DNA from: Actinomyces sp.
GTDB taxonomy: Bacteria; Actinomycetota; Actinomycetes; Actinomycetales; Actinomycetaceae
Length of the DNA stretch: 64,000 nucleotides
Reading direction: 5' to 3'
Assembly (NCBI RefSeq): GCF_029851875.1
Contig: NZ_JARKVC010000023.1
Coordinates: 62,001 to 126,000, forward strand
Both the position numbers and the translations under genes were made by a program. This document shows positions 10,709 through 18,495 of the stretch, piece by piece. Below the pieces are notes generated by a model. The model made no database searches. It worked only from the letters and a program-made list of their open reading frames with translations, and was not told where the DNA came from. The first letter of the stretch is position 1, and the number at the start of each line of letters is the position of its first letter.

Positions 10709-11746
10709 ATGACCACCCTCAGCCGACGCCGCCTCATCCACCTGGCCGCTGCTGCCAGCGCTGCTACCGCTGCGAGCGCGCTGGCAGCCTGCTCCTCGGG
10801 AACCGCGGCCCGATCCCAGGCCTCAGCCAGCAACGGTGCGCCGGTGCCCGCAGGGTCCGCGGGCCTGACGGTCGGGATGAGCTACACGCCCAACGTCCAG
10901 TTCGCGCCCTTCTACATGGCCCAGGCTGACGGGCGGTACGCCGCTGGCGTCACGCTGCGTCACCACGGTGCCCAGGAGGGACTGTTCGACGCGTTGCTGG
11001 CGGGCACCGAGCAGCTCGTCGTGGCCGGGGCCGACGAGGCCGTCGTGGCTGCCTCCGGGGGAGCTGACCTTGTGGTGGTCGGTGGCTACTACCAGGCCTA
11101 CCCCGGCTGCGTCATCGTGCCCGAGGACTCCCGGATCCGCAGCCTGACAGACCTGGCCGGACGCACCGTCGGCCTGCCCGGGCGTTTCGGGGAGAGCTGG
11201 TTCACCCTCCAGGTGGCCCTGGAGACCGCAGGACTGAGTGAGTCGGACCTGCAGGTCCAGGAGATCGGCTACACCCAGCAGGCCGCCCTGGTCGGCGGCA
11301 AGGTGGACGCCATCGTGGGCTTCTCCAACAACGACGCCGTCCAGATCGGGCGGGCCGGCACCCCGGTGCGCACCCTGGCCGTGGCCGAGCAGGTGCCGCT
11401 GGTGGGCGCGAGCCTGGTGACCACCAGCGCCGTGCTCGAGGGACGACGTGAGGAGCTGGCGGCCTGCGTGGCGGCCAGCGCGGCCGGGATGGAGGCCTTC
11501 GCCGCTGACCCGGATGCCGCCGTCGAGGCCACGAAGGCCTACGTCAGCGACCTCGTGGACGCCACGCAGGCCGCAGGCGCCCGGGCGGTGGCGGTGGCGA
11601 CGGCCGAGCTCGTCGAGCCCGCCGGGTCCGCGGCCGGCTCGGTGTCACCTGAGCAGGTGGCTGCCATGATCGCCTTCCTGGACGAGCACGGCCTGCTCAC
11701 CGGCGGCGCGCCGGCCGCCGAGGCGGTGTGCGACCCGCTGGCCTAG
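10709..11746 (+). CDS. ribY: NMT1/THI5-like substrate-binding lipoprotein, probable riboflavin binding (RibY type)
   Basis: 345 residues. The N-terminus combines a twin-arginine motif (SRRRLIH, residues 5-11) with a lipobox LAAC (Cys28), which predicts export by Tat followed by lipid anchoring on the outer face of the membrane. The body has the NMT1/THI5 pattern [20 protein letters not shown] near residue 56 and the mid-domain [11 protein letters not shown]. An AAGGAG lies before the ATG, 57 bases after ribX. THI5-like proteins often bind thiamine precursors; the FMN riboswitch argues for a flavin here. Its stop codon overlaps that of convergent hisG. Confidence 0.75.
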   Translation: MTTLSRRRLIHLAAAASAATAASALAACSSGTAARSQASASNGAPVPAGSAGLTVGMSYTPNVQFAPFYMAQADGRYAAGVTLRHHGAQEGLFDALLAGTEQLVVAGADEAVVAASGGADLVVVGGYYQAYPGCVIVPEDSRIRSLTDLAGRTVGLPGRFGESWFTLQVALETAGLSESDLQVQEIGYTQQAALVGGKVDAIVGFSNNDAVQIGRAGTPVRTLAVAEQVPLVGASLVTTSAVLEGRREELAACVAASAAGMEAFAADPDAAVEATKAYVSDLVDATQAAGARAVAVATAELVEPAGSAAGSVSPEQVAAMIAFLDEHGLLTGGAPAAEAVCDPLA

Positions 11747-12588
11747 AGCCTGCAGGCCAGCAGCGAGGAGACGAGGATCGCGCGCGCGCCGACCTCGTAG
11801 AGCTCGTCCATGACGCGGTTCATCTGCGCGCGCGGCACCATCGAGCGCACCGCGACCCAGTCAGGGTTCTGCAGCGGGGAGACCGTGGGGGACTCCAGGC
11901 CGGGCGTGATCGCCGTGGCCAGGTGGAGGTCGTTCATGCGCACGTCGTAGTCGATGAGCACGTAGGAGCGTGCCCGCATGACGCCCTCCAGGCGGCGCAC
12001 GAGGGTGGCCAGGCCCGGCTCGTCACGGTAGGCCTCGGTCGTGATGAGCACGGCCTCGCTGGTCAGGATCGGCTCGCCGAAGACCTCCAGGCCGGCAGCG
12101 CGCAGGGTGGTCCCGGTCTCGACGACGTCGGCGATCAGGTCCGCCACACCCAGCTGGACGGAGGACTCCACCGCGCCGTCGAGGTGGACGGTGGTGGCCT
12201 GCACACCCTGGGCACGCAGGTACTCACGCACGAGGACGTCGTAGGAGGTCGCCACGCGCCTGCCGGCCACGTCCGCCAGCGAGCTCATGGTGCCGGCGGG
12301 CGCGGCAAGGCGGAAGGTCGAGCGAGCGAAGCCCAGCGCGAGGTGCTCCACCGCCTCCACGCCGGAGTCCAGCAGGAGGTCGCGTCCGGTGATCCCGGCG
12401 TGGACGGTGCCCTGACCCACGTAGACCGCGATGTCACGCGGACGCAGGAAGAACAGCTCGACCTCGTTGGCCTCGTCGACCAGCACGAGCTCACGGCCGG
12501 TGCGGCGGGTCCGGTAGCCCGCCTCCTTGAGCATGGTGGTGGCGGGCTCGGACAGGGAGCCCTTGTTGGGCACGGCGATACGCAGCAT
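11743..12588 (-). CDS. hisG: ATP phosphoribosyltransferase
   Basis: 281 residues, the long form with a C-terminal ACT-like regulatory domain. Catalyses the first, feedback-inhibited step of histidine synthesis (ATP plus PRPP to phosphoribosyl-ATP). The protein begins [15 protein letters not shown], and [11 protein letters not shown] around residue 155 fits the PRPP-binding loop. The start at 12588 is chosen over an in-frame codon at 12645 because GGAGAAG sits a few bases upstream and the family N-terminus begins here. It follows hisE on the same strand after 53 bases and converges on ribY with overlapping stop codons. Confidence 0.95.
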   Translation of the reverse strand: MLRIAVPNKGSLSEPATTMLKEAGYRTRRTGRELVLVDEANEVELFFLRPRDIAVYVGQGTVHAGITGRDLLLDSGVEAVEHLALGFARSTFRLAAPAGTMSSLADVAGRRVATSYDVLVREYLRAQGVQATTVHLDGAVESSVQLGVADLIADVVETGTTLRAAGLEVFGEPILTSEAVLITTEAYRDEPGLATLVRRLEGVMRARSYVLIDYDVRMNDLHLATAITPGLESPTVSPLQNPDWVAVRSMVPRAQMNRVMDELYEVGARAILVSSLLACRL

Positions 12589-12641
12589 GGTGGTCTTCTC
12601 CGGGGCGGGGCGCGGCGGTCGGGGGAGGGTGAGCCGCGGGC

Positions 12642-12917
12642 TCACAGGTACTTGTAGACGTCGGCCAGGGTGTAGCCCTGAGCAATCATCATGACCTGGA
12701 CGTGGTAGAGCAGCTGGCTCAGCTCCTCGCAGGCCGCCTCGTCAGACTCGTGCTCGCAGGCCATCCAGGACTCGGCGGCCTCCTCGACGAGCTTCTTGCC
12801 GATGAAGTGCACGCCCTTGTCCAGCTCGGCCACGGTGCCCGAGCCCTCGGGACGGGTGGCGGCCTTCTCGGACAGCTCGGCGAACAGCGACTCGAAGGTC
12901 TTCACATCGTGGGTCAT
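12642..12917 (-). CDS. hisE: Phosphoribosyl-ATP pyrophosphatase
   Basis: 91 residues. An all-alpha MazG-type pyrophosphatase for step two of histidine synthesis. Acidic metal-binding helices are visible in [13 protein letters not shown] and [19 protein letters not shown]. It stands upstream of hisG as in mycobacteria and other actinobacteria. The ATG at 12917 has a TAACCT hexamer exactly six bases upstream, overlapping the stop codon of the DUF3866 gene, so it can be transcribed as a leaderless message. Confidence 0.93.
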   Translation of the reverse strand: MTHDVKTFESLFAELSEKAATRPEGSGTVAELDKGVHFIGKKLVEEAAESWMACEHESDEAACEELSQLLYHVQVMMIAQGYTLADVYKYL

Positions 12918-12923
12918 GTCCTC

Positions 12924-12929
12924 AGGTTA
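12924..12929 (-). promoter_or_regulatory. -10 element of hisE, leaderless type
   Basis: On the minus strand TAACCT lies six bases before the hisE ATG, and its TAA is the stop codon of the upstream DUF3866 gene. GAGGAC between the two could also act as a weak ribosome binding site if hisE is co-transcribed. Confidence 0.5.
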
Positions 12930-14111
12930 GTGCACCTGGCTGACCAGGTCCGCCGCGTGCCGGCCTGCGGCGGCCGCCGTGACGAAGGCGGCGGTGTCCT
13001 CCTCCAGGCCACGGCCCATCGTGGACAGGTGCACGCCGGTCTCCTGCTGCGCCTGGCGCAGGGCCTGGAGAAGGCCCGTGGTCCCCACCGGTACCAGACG
13101 GTGCTGGTGGCCCACCGGCCGCGGGGCGCACAGGGCCTGGGCCTGGCGCCGTACCTGGGCGCCGAGCTCACCACCCAGGCGGGGCACGACGACGTCGGCC
13201 GCTGCCAGCGCCACCTTGCCGTAGGCGGTGAGGCTGTGGTGGGAGACCCCGCGGTGACGCTGGCGGGCGTCGGCCTGGGAGACCCGCAGGCACGCCACGG
13301 CCCGGCCTGACAGGACGGCGACGGCGTTGACGGCCTCCCCGCAGGCCACTCCGGAGAACCCCCAGGGCGTGTCCGTGCCGAGGTTGCCCGGGCCCTGGAT
13401 GACGACGGCGACCTGGGCACCGAGCACGTGACGGGCGGCCAGCAGGGCGTTGTGGAGGCTGACGGCCTCCAGGTCACCGCCCCAGGCCTGACCGCAGGTG
13501 ACTGTCCCGGCCAGCCAGCCGGCCTCCCGCAGCCCCACCGCGGCGCGCGAGTAGGCGGCGGGCAGGGCGCCGCCGTCGGTCATGACGTAGACGGTGCGCG
13601 GACGGCGTCCGGGCTCGACCAGGCCGCTCGTGCCCGAGGGCGAGGCCAGGCCGGCCAGCACCGCCGGCAGGCTGGAGTGCAGGTCAGCGACGACCACGGG
13701 CATGGCCTCCAGCCCCAGCTCCCCGACCGGGGCGCGCAGCACCTCGTGGCCGGGAGTGTCCTGCTCGTCCACCCCGGCGACCATGACCTGGTCGGGCATG
13801 TAGCGGGCCTTGACCAGGTGGCCGGGGCCCGGGGCGTCGGGCGGCAGGAGGCTGAGGCGGGCCGTCACCATGGCGTGGCCGCCGGTGCCCAGGCCGCGGG
13901 CAAGGGCTGAGACCTCCAGGCGCACGAGCTCGCCGGGCCGGGGGAGGCCGCCGAGCTGCTCGTAGGCGACGGCGCGCAGCTCCTGGCCGGGCAGCAGGAG
14001 GTCAGCGGCGGCCGGAGCCTGGGTGAGACGGACCTCAAGCTCGGCGCAGCGCCGGGGTTCGCGCCCCCACACCCGCCGCCGCTGGACCACCTCGCCGTCG
14101 CGCCACATCAT
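12927..14111 (-). CDS. DUF3866 family protein
   Basis: 394 residues, cytoplasmic, with no signal peptide or membrane segment. It matches the actinobacterial DUF3866 family; the gene commonly lies near paf/tat genes, as here. Recognisable stretches include the central VYVMTDGGALPAAYSRA and a Gly-rich VVIQGPGNLGTDTPWGFSG. The family has no established reaction. Two adjacent ATG codons (14111 and 14108) begin the frame; the first lies six bases after a TAGGCT hexamer and there is no ribosome binding site, which favours a leaderless start. Divergent from pafB. Confidence 0.82.
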   Translation of the reverse strand: MMWRDGEVVQRRRVWGREPRRCAELEVRLTQAPAAADLLLPGQELRAVAYEQLGGLPRPGELVRLEVSALARGLGTGGHAMVTARLSLLPPDAPGPGHLVKARYMPDQVMVAGVDEQDTPGHEVLRAPVGELGLEAMPVVVADLHSSLPAVLAGLASPSGTSGLVEPGRRPRTVYVMTDGGALPAAYSRAAVGLREAGWLAGTVTCGQAWGGDLEAVSLHNALLAARHVLGAQVAVVIQGPGNLGTDTPWGFSGVACGEAVNAVAVLSGRAVACLRVSQADARQRHRGVSHHSLTAYGKVALAAADVVVPRLGGELGAQVRRQAQALCAPRPVGHQHRLVPVGTTGLLQALRQAQQETGVHLSTMGRGLEEDTAAFVTAAAAGRHAADLVSQVH

Positions 14112-14117
14112 GGTCCC

Positions 14118-14127
14118 AGCCTAGGCT
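14118..14127. promoter_or_regulatory. Palindromic divergent -10 (AGCCTAGGCT) shared by DUF3866 gene and pafB
   Basis: The 10-bp perfect palindrome AGCCTAGGCT gives TAGGCT on each strand. Each hexamer is followed by exactly six bases and then a start codon: ATG at 14111 on the minus strand and GTG at 14134 on the plus strand. Neither gene has a Shine-Dalgarno sequence. The whole space between the two genes is 22 bases. Confidence 0.6.
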
Positions 14128-14133
14128 GCGTGC

Positions 14134-15099
14134 GTGACCACCAGCCAAGCCTCTCCCGTGCGCGCCGAGGAGAGACAGATGAACCTCCTGCTCGCCCTGC
14201 GACAGACCACCACGGGGATGACCGCCACCGAGCTCGTCGCGCGCGTGGAGGGCTACGACCAGCAGGCGCCGCAGGCGGCCAGGCGGATGTTCGAGCGGGA
14301 CAAGAACGAGCTGCGCAGCCTCGGCGTGCCCGTCCTCGTCGTCGGCCCCGACACCGAGCCGCGCTACCTGGTGGACGAGTCCGGCTACGCGCTGCCCCCG
14401 CTGCGCCTGGACGCCGAGCAGGCGGCGGCGATCGAGCTGGCGGCCTCGGCCTGGCGCGACGGTGATCTGCCGGTGGCGGCCCGCAGGGCCCTGACCAAGC
14501 TGCGGGCGGTGGCCGAGGGCCGTGACGAGGACGGGCCAGCCCTGACGGGCGCAGGTACCCTGGCCGACCTCACGCTCGACCTGGCCGGGAGCGAGGTCCC
14601 GGCCGCTCTCGCGGCGGCGGTCGAGGAGCGTCGCGTCGTCTCCTTCGACTACGCCTCGGCCTCCTCCGGGACCCTGGCCAGGCGCACGGTCGAGCCCTAC
14701 CGGCTGCGGGTGAGCGAGGGAGCCTGGTACCTGGAGGGCCGCGACACGCAGGTGGGTCAGGCGCGTACCTTCCGGCTGGCGCGCGTGCGGGGCCAGGTGG
14801 AGGTGGTCAGCGCGCCGGGCGCCTTCGAGCCTGAGGCCGAGCCGCCCGCCCGCCGCCCGAGCGCCGTGCTGGGGCTGGTACCGGGCCGCGCGCTGGCGCT
14901 GCGGGCGCGCTCACGCCGGCAGCAGCGCCAGCTCGCTGGCTACGACGTCGTGGCGGTTGACTACGAGGACCTCTTCGCCTTCGCCGGGTCCCTGGCCGCG
15001 CTGGCCGACGCCGTCGTGGTCCTGGAGCCGGCCGAGCTGCGCGAGCTGGTCATCGAGCACCTGCGGGGTGCGGTCGGCGCGGACGAGGAGGAGGACTGA
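14134..15099 (+). CDS. pafB: WYL-domain transcriptional regulator PafB
   Basis: 321 residues. An N-terminal winged helix (about residues 10-75), a linker, then the WYL domain (SEGAWYLEGRDTQVGQARTF, about residues 189-208) and a WCX-type C-terminus. In mycobacteria PafB and PafC form a heterodimer that activates the LexA/RecA-independent DNA-damage response. The proteasome-ligase gene pafA is not in this window. The GTG at 14134 follows a TAGGCT hexamer by six bases, so translation is probably leaderless. The next gene, pafC, begins inside the stop codon. Confidence 0.88.
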   Translation: MTTSQASPVRAEERQMNLLLALRQTTTGMTATELVARVEGYDQQAPQAARRMFERDKNELRSLGVPVLVVGPDTEPRYLVDESGYALPPLRLDAEQAAAIELAASAWRDGDLPVAARRALTKLRAVAEGRDEDGPALTGAGTLADLTLDLAGSEVPAALAAAVEERRVVSFDYASASSGTLARRTVEPYRLRVSEGAWYLEGRDTQVGQARTFRLARVRGQVEVVSAPGAFEPEAEPPARRPSAVLGLVPGRALALRARSRRQQRQLAGYDVVAVDYEDLFAFAGSLAALADAVVVLEPAELRELVIEHLRGAVGADEEED

Positions 15100-16082
15100 T
15101 GTCACGTCCGAGCGCGGCGGACCGGCTGCTGCGGCTGCTGGCGCTTCCGGCGTGGGTGGCCGCCCGCCCGGGTGTCACGGTACGCGAGGCGGCTGAGCAC
15201 TTCGCCGTGAGCGAGGAGACCATCGTCCGGGACGTGGAGACCCTGTGGGTGTCCGGGCCGCGCGACGCGATGCCCGACGAGCTGGTCGACTTCGACGCCC
15301 TGGAGCTGGAGGAGGGCAGGCTGAGGCTGACCACCCCGCTGGGGCTGGACACCCCGCTGCGCCTGACGAGCCAGGAGGCCCTGGCCCTGCAGCTGTCCCT
15401 GCGCGTGCTGGCTGACCTCCTCCGGGGTGACCCGCAGGCGGCCAGCCAGGTCGAGCGGGCCGAGCAGACCCTCTCCGGCCTGCTCGGCCACGGCAGGATG
15501 GAGCACTCCGCCGGGCAGCAGGAGGCACCGCAGGCGCTGGCCGTGGTGCGCCGGGCCCTGGCGCTGGGCCGCCGCCTGAGGATCGTCTACGTCGACGCCG
15601 CAGACCGACGCTCCCAGCGTGAGGTGGACCCGGCGCAGCTGGAGTCCGACGGCTCCCACCTGTACCTGCGTGCCTGGTGCCTGAGCGCCCGGGCCGAGCG
15701 CAGCTTCCGCCTTGACCGCGTCCTGGAGGCCGAGCTCCTCGACGTCCCCGCCGCGGCGCACCGCCTGGCGCGCAGCCGGCGCGCACGCGCCGCACAGCGC
15801 AGACGTGGGCAGGCCGGGACCGCCCGGCCACGGGCGACCCTTCACCTGGACCGCAGGGCCAGGTGGCTGGTCGAGCAGGTGCCGTGCGAGTCGGTGAGCG
15901 AGGAGGAGGACGGCTCGCTCACGGTGGTCGTGCTGGGGCGGGACGAGCAGTGGCTGGTCAGTCTCGTCCTGTCCTGCGGGCGTCATCTCCTGCGCGTGGA
16001 GCCGCCCAGCCTGGCGGCGCAGGCGGCGCAGGCCGCCGCCAGCGCGCTGGCTGCCTACGAGCAGCTGGGCGAGGCAGGCTGA
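15099..16082 (+). CDS. pafC: WYL-domain transcriptional regulator PafC
   Basis: 327 residues, paralogous to pafB. HTH near residues 8-50, and a divergent WYL core near residues 160-205 (GSHLYLRAWCLSARAERSFR) with HLYLRAW in place of WYL. It starts at an ATG that shares one base with the pafB TGA (TGATG), so the two subunits are translated together, as expected for an obligate heterodimer. tatA and tatC follow, as in many actinobacteria. Confidence 0.88.
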   Translation: MSRPSAADRLLRLLALPAWVAARPGVTVREAAEHFAVSEETIVRDVETLWVSGPRDAMPDELVDFDALELEEGRLRLTTPLGLDTPLRLTSQEALALQLSLRVLADLLRGDPQAASQVERAEQTLSGLLGHGRMEHSAGQQEAPQALAVVRRALALGRRLRIVYVDAADRRSQREVDPAQLESDGSHLYLRAWCLSARAERSFRLDRVLEAELLDVPAAAHRLARSRRARAAQRRRGQAGTARPRATLHLDRRARWLVEQVPCESVSEEEDGSLTVVVLGRDEQWLVSLVLSCGRHLLRVEPPSLAAQAAQAAASALAAYEQLGEAG

Positions 16083-16218
16083 GGCACCGGCGCAGGCGGC
16101 GCACCTACGCCGAGGGTGGAACACGGAGGTCAGCGTGCTGGACGCGCTGCGGCCTGCAGCTAGACTCAAGCCCGTTCAGTCCGCTCATCGCCTGTCTATA
16201 CGGAAGTAGGGCAACACC

Positions 16219-16500
16219 ATGGGAGCCTTCAAGCCCTGGCACTGGATCGTGCTTCTCGTCCTCGTCCTCCTCATCTTCGGCGCTGGCAAGCTCCCTGAGA
16301 TCGCTCGCAGCCTCGGCCAGTCCATGAAGGTCTTCAAGAAGGAGGTCAAGGAGCTGCGCGAGGAGGACGACCCGTCGTCCACCGTGCAGCCCCCGGCCCA
16401 GATCCAGCAGCCGCAGCAGGGCACCTACTACACCCAGCCCACCCAGCCGGGGCAGGCCGCCCCGCAGCAGAACGCTGAGGGGACCACGCCCCAGGCCTGA
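16219..16500 (+). CDS. tatA: Sec-independent protein translocase subunit TatA
   Basis: 93 residues. One N-terminal membrane helix (about residues 8-23, WIVLLVLVLLIFGAGKLPE), the FGAGKLPE hinge, an amphipathic helix (IARSLGQSMKVFKKEVKEL) and an acidic then Gln/Pro-rich tail. It oligomerises to form the Tat pore for folded proteins; the RR-lipoprotein encoded at 10709 is a plausible substrate. A possible -10 TAGACT lies at 16161-16166. tatC follows after a strong hairpin. Confidence 0.95.
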   Translation: MGAFKPWHWIVLLVLVLLIFGAGKLPEIARSLGQSMKVFKKEVKELREEDDPSSTVQPPAQIQQPQQGTYYTQPTQPGQAAPQQNAEGTTPQA

Positions 16501-16517
16501 GGCTCGCGCCTGACCCG

Positions 16518-16550
16518 CGTCCGTCAGCCGGCACACCGGGCTGACGGACG
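16518..16550 (+). terminator. 12-bp perfect hairpin between tatA and tatC
   Basis: CGTCCGTCAGCC (16518-16529) and GGCTGACGGACG (16539-16550) pair perfectly across a 9-base loop. No T-tract follows, so it may limit readthrough or protect a processed tatA 3' end rather than terminate fully. A TAGAGT hexamer at 16576-16581 could start a separate tatC transcript. Confidence 0.55.
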
Positions 16551-16593
16551 TGGGTGCTGTTCGTCGTCGTCCCCGTAGAGTGAGGAGATCGGC

Positions 16594-17415
16594 ATGCCCA
16601 AGCTGCCGAAGGTCACCAAGACCCGCCGCAAGGACAACCCTGACGCGGTCATGTCCATCGGCGACCACCTGCGGGAGGCGCGCAACCGTCTGTTCATCTC
16701 GGCTGCCGGCGTGGTCGTGGGAGCGGTCGTGGGCTACCTCCTGTACGACTGGTGCTTCCAGCTCCTCGTCCACCCGCTGCGGGTGGCCCAGGACCAGGGC
16801 TACGACGTGAACATGAACTTCGACACGGTCCTGGGTGCCTTCGACCTGAAGATCCGCATGTCCCTGTGGCTGGGGCTGCTGCTGTCCTCGCCGTTGTGGA
16901 TGTACGAGTTCTGGGCCTACGTAGGCCCAGGAATGACCCGCAGGGAGAAGCGCTACACCTGGGCCTTCGGGCTGTCAGGGCTGCTGCTGTTCGCCTGCGG
17001 CGTGGCGCTGGGTATCGCGATCATGCCGCACGCGGTGTCGATCATGCTCGGCTTCCTGCCCACGGATACCGCCGGGCTGCTGCAGTACTCCTCCTACTTC
17101 TCCTTCGTCATGAGGATCATCCTCGCCTTCGGCGTGGCCTTCCTCCTGCCTGAGGTCATGGTGGGCCTCAACCGGCTGGGCCTGATGAAGGGGCGGACCA
17201 TGCTCAAGGGCTGGCGCTGGGCGGTGGTGGGCATCTTCGCCTTCATGGCCGTGGTCAACCCGCTGCCCGACCCCTGGTCGATGGTCCTCATGGCGATCCC
17301 CATCTGCGGGCTGTACTTCGGTGCCTGCGGGCTGTCAGTGGCGCATGACAAGCGCGTGGAGAGGAAGCGCGCGGCGCTGGACGCCGAGCTCGACGCAGCC
17401 CTGGCTGAGAGCTAG
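16594..17415 (+). CDS. tatC: Sec-independent protein translocase subunit TatC
   Basis: 273 residues with six membrane segments. It is the receptor that recognises twin-arginine signal peptides. Family motifs are SIGDHLREARNRL near residue 25, the first periplasmic loop containing FDTVLGAFDLKIRMSLW, and YEFWAYVGPGMTRREKRY near residue 108. GAGGAG precedes the ATG at 16594. It stands downstream of tatA and upstream of a lipid kinase and the HelY-like helicase, a common actinobacterial order. Confidence 0.96.
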   Translation: MPKLPKVTKTRRKDNPDAVMSIGDHLREARNRLFISAAGVVVGAVVGYLLYDWCFQLLVHPLRVAQDQGYDVNMNFDTVLGAFDLKIRMSLWLGLLLSSPLWMYEFWAYVGPGMTRREKRYTWAFGLSGLLLFACGVALGIAIMPHAVSIMLGFLPTDTAGLLQYSSYFSFVMRIILAFGVAFLLPEVMVGLNRLGLMKGRTMLKGWRWAVVGIFAFMAVVNPLPDPWSMVLMAIPICGLYFGACGLSVAHDKRVERKRAALDAELDAALAES

Positions 17416-17423
17416 CAGCCGCC

Positions 17424-18440
17424 GTGCCCCACGCCTCCTGCCCTTCTCCCTTCCTTCGCCCCCTGGATCCTGGGACCCACCTGCGGGTGGGGCTCGTGGC
17501 CAATCCCACCTCTGGCAAGGGGCGTTTCACCGACGCCGCTGAGATCGCCCGCTGGACGTTGGAGCGCCTGGGCTACGAGGTCGCCCTGGCCCAGGGGCAG
17601 GACTACGACTCCACCCGTCAGGCGGCCACGGCCCTGCTTGAGGACGAGGCCGGGCTCGACGCCCTGGTCGTCGTCGGCGGGGACGGCACCGTGCACCTGG
17701 GGCTGGACGTGGTGGCCAGGACGCGGGTGCCGCTGGGCATCGTACCGGTGGGCACCGGCAACGACATCGCCCGTCACCTGGGGATCCAGGCCCGCGACGT
17801 CGCCGCGGCCCTGCGCCTGGTCCACCTGGCGCTGTCCGGGCAGGACGGTGCCCAGGTCGCGGACCTGGACGCCATCCACGCCACCCGCCCTGACGGCGCA
17901 CCGGTGCCCCGGGAGCACGAGTGGTGCCTCGCCGTCGTCTCCGCCGGGATCGACGCCGCCGTCAACGCCCGGGCCAACACCCTGTCCTGGCCCTCGGGGG
18001 AGGGGCGCTACATGCGCGCCGTCCCCTACGAGATCAGGCACATGGTGCCCTACGGCTACCGGGTGACCACGGACGCGGGGACCTGGGAGGGCGGGGCGGT
18101 CCTGCTGGCGGTGGCCAACACCCGTTACATCGGCGGCGGGCTGGACATCGTGCCCGTGGCCGACCCCAGCGACGGTCTGCTGGACGTCATCCGGCTCGAT
18201 CCGGTCTCACGCGCCGGGCTCGTGGGTCACCTGGCCCGTCTGCGCCAGGGCTCCCACACGCACCACCCAGCCGTCCACCACGAGCGCAGCCGCGTGGTGA
18301 CCATCGAGGCCTGGAGCGGGGCGCAGGGGCTGCGCACCCCGCCCCGTCCCATGGCCGACGGCGAGCCCGTGGCCGGACTGCCGCTGCGCCTTCAGGCCGT
18401 GCAGCAGGCGCTGCGGGTCATCGTCCCGGCCCGTGGCTGA
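17424..18440 (+). CDS. Diacylglycerol kinase-family lipid kinase
   Basis: 338 residues. An ATP-dependent lipid kinase of the DAGK catalytic superfamily; likely substrates are diacylglycerol or a related membrane lipid. It shows VANPTSGKGRF near residue 27, the nucleotide-binding VVGGDGTVHLGLD near residue 89 and PVGTGNDIARHLG near residue 108, followed by a beta-rich C-terminal domain ending with the DGE segment (MADGEPVAG). The GTG start at 17424 is eight bases after the tatC stop, so it is probably in the tat operon. The exact lipid cannot be read from the sequence. Confidence 0.85.
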   Translation: MPHASCPSPFLRPLDPGTHLRVGLVANPTSGKGRFTDAAEIARWTLERLGYEVALAQGQDYDSTRQAATALLEDEAGLDALVVVGGDGTVHLGLDVVARTRVPLGIVPVGTGNDIARHLGIQARDVAAALRLVHLALSGQDGAQVADLDAIHATRPDGAPVPREHEWCLAVVSAGIDAAVNARANTLSWPSGEGRYMRAVPYEIRHMVPYGYRVTTDAGTWEGGAVLLAVANTRYIGGGLDIVPVADPSDGLLDVIRLDPVSRAGLVGHLARLRQGSHTHHPAVHHERSRVVTIEAWSGAQGLRTPPRPMADGEPVAGLPLRLQAVQQALRVIVPARG

Positions 18441-18483
18441 GGGCGGGAGGGCTCGGGCGAGGATGAGCGTCGCTGGTCCCACG

Positions 18484-18489
18484 TAGGGT
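18484..18489 (+). promoter_or_regulatory. -10 element of the HelY-like helicase gene, leaderless type
   Basis: TAGGGT is followed by six bases (GGGGCC) and the ATG at 18496. Confidence 0.5.
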
Positions 18490-18495
18490 GGGGCC

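Noticed and set aside
9851..11746. Thiamine-precursor (HMP) ABC importer
   Set aside because: The binding protein is THI5-like, but the upstream element is a clear FMN riboswitch and no TPP riboswitch motif is present.
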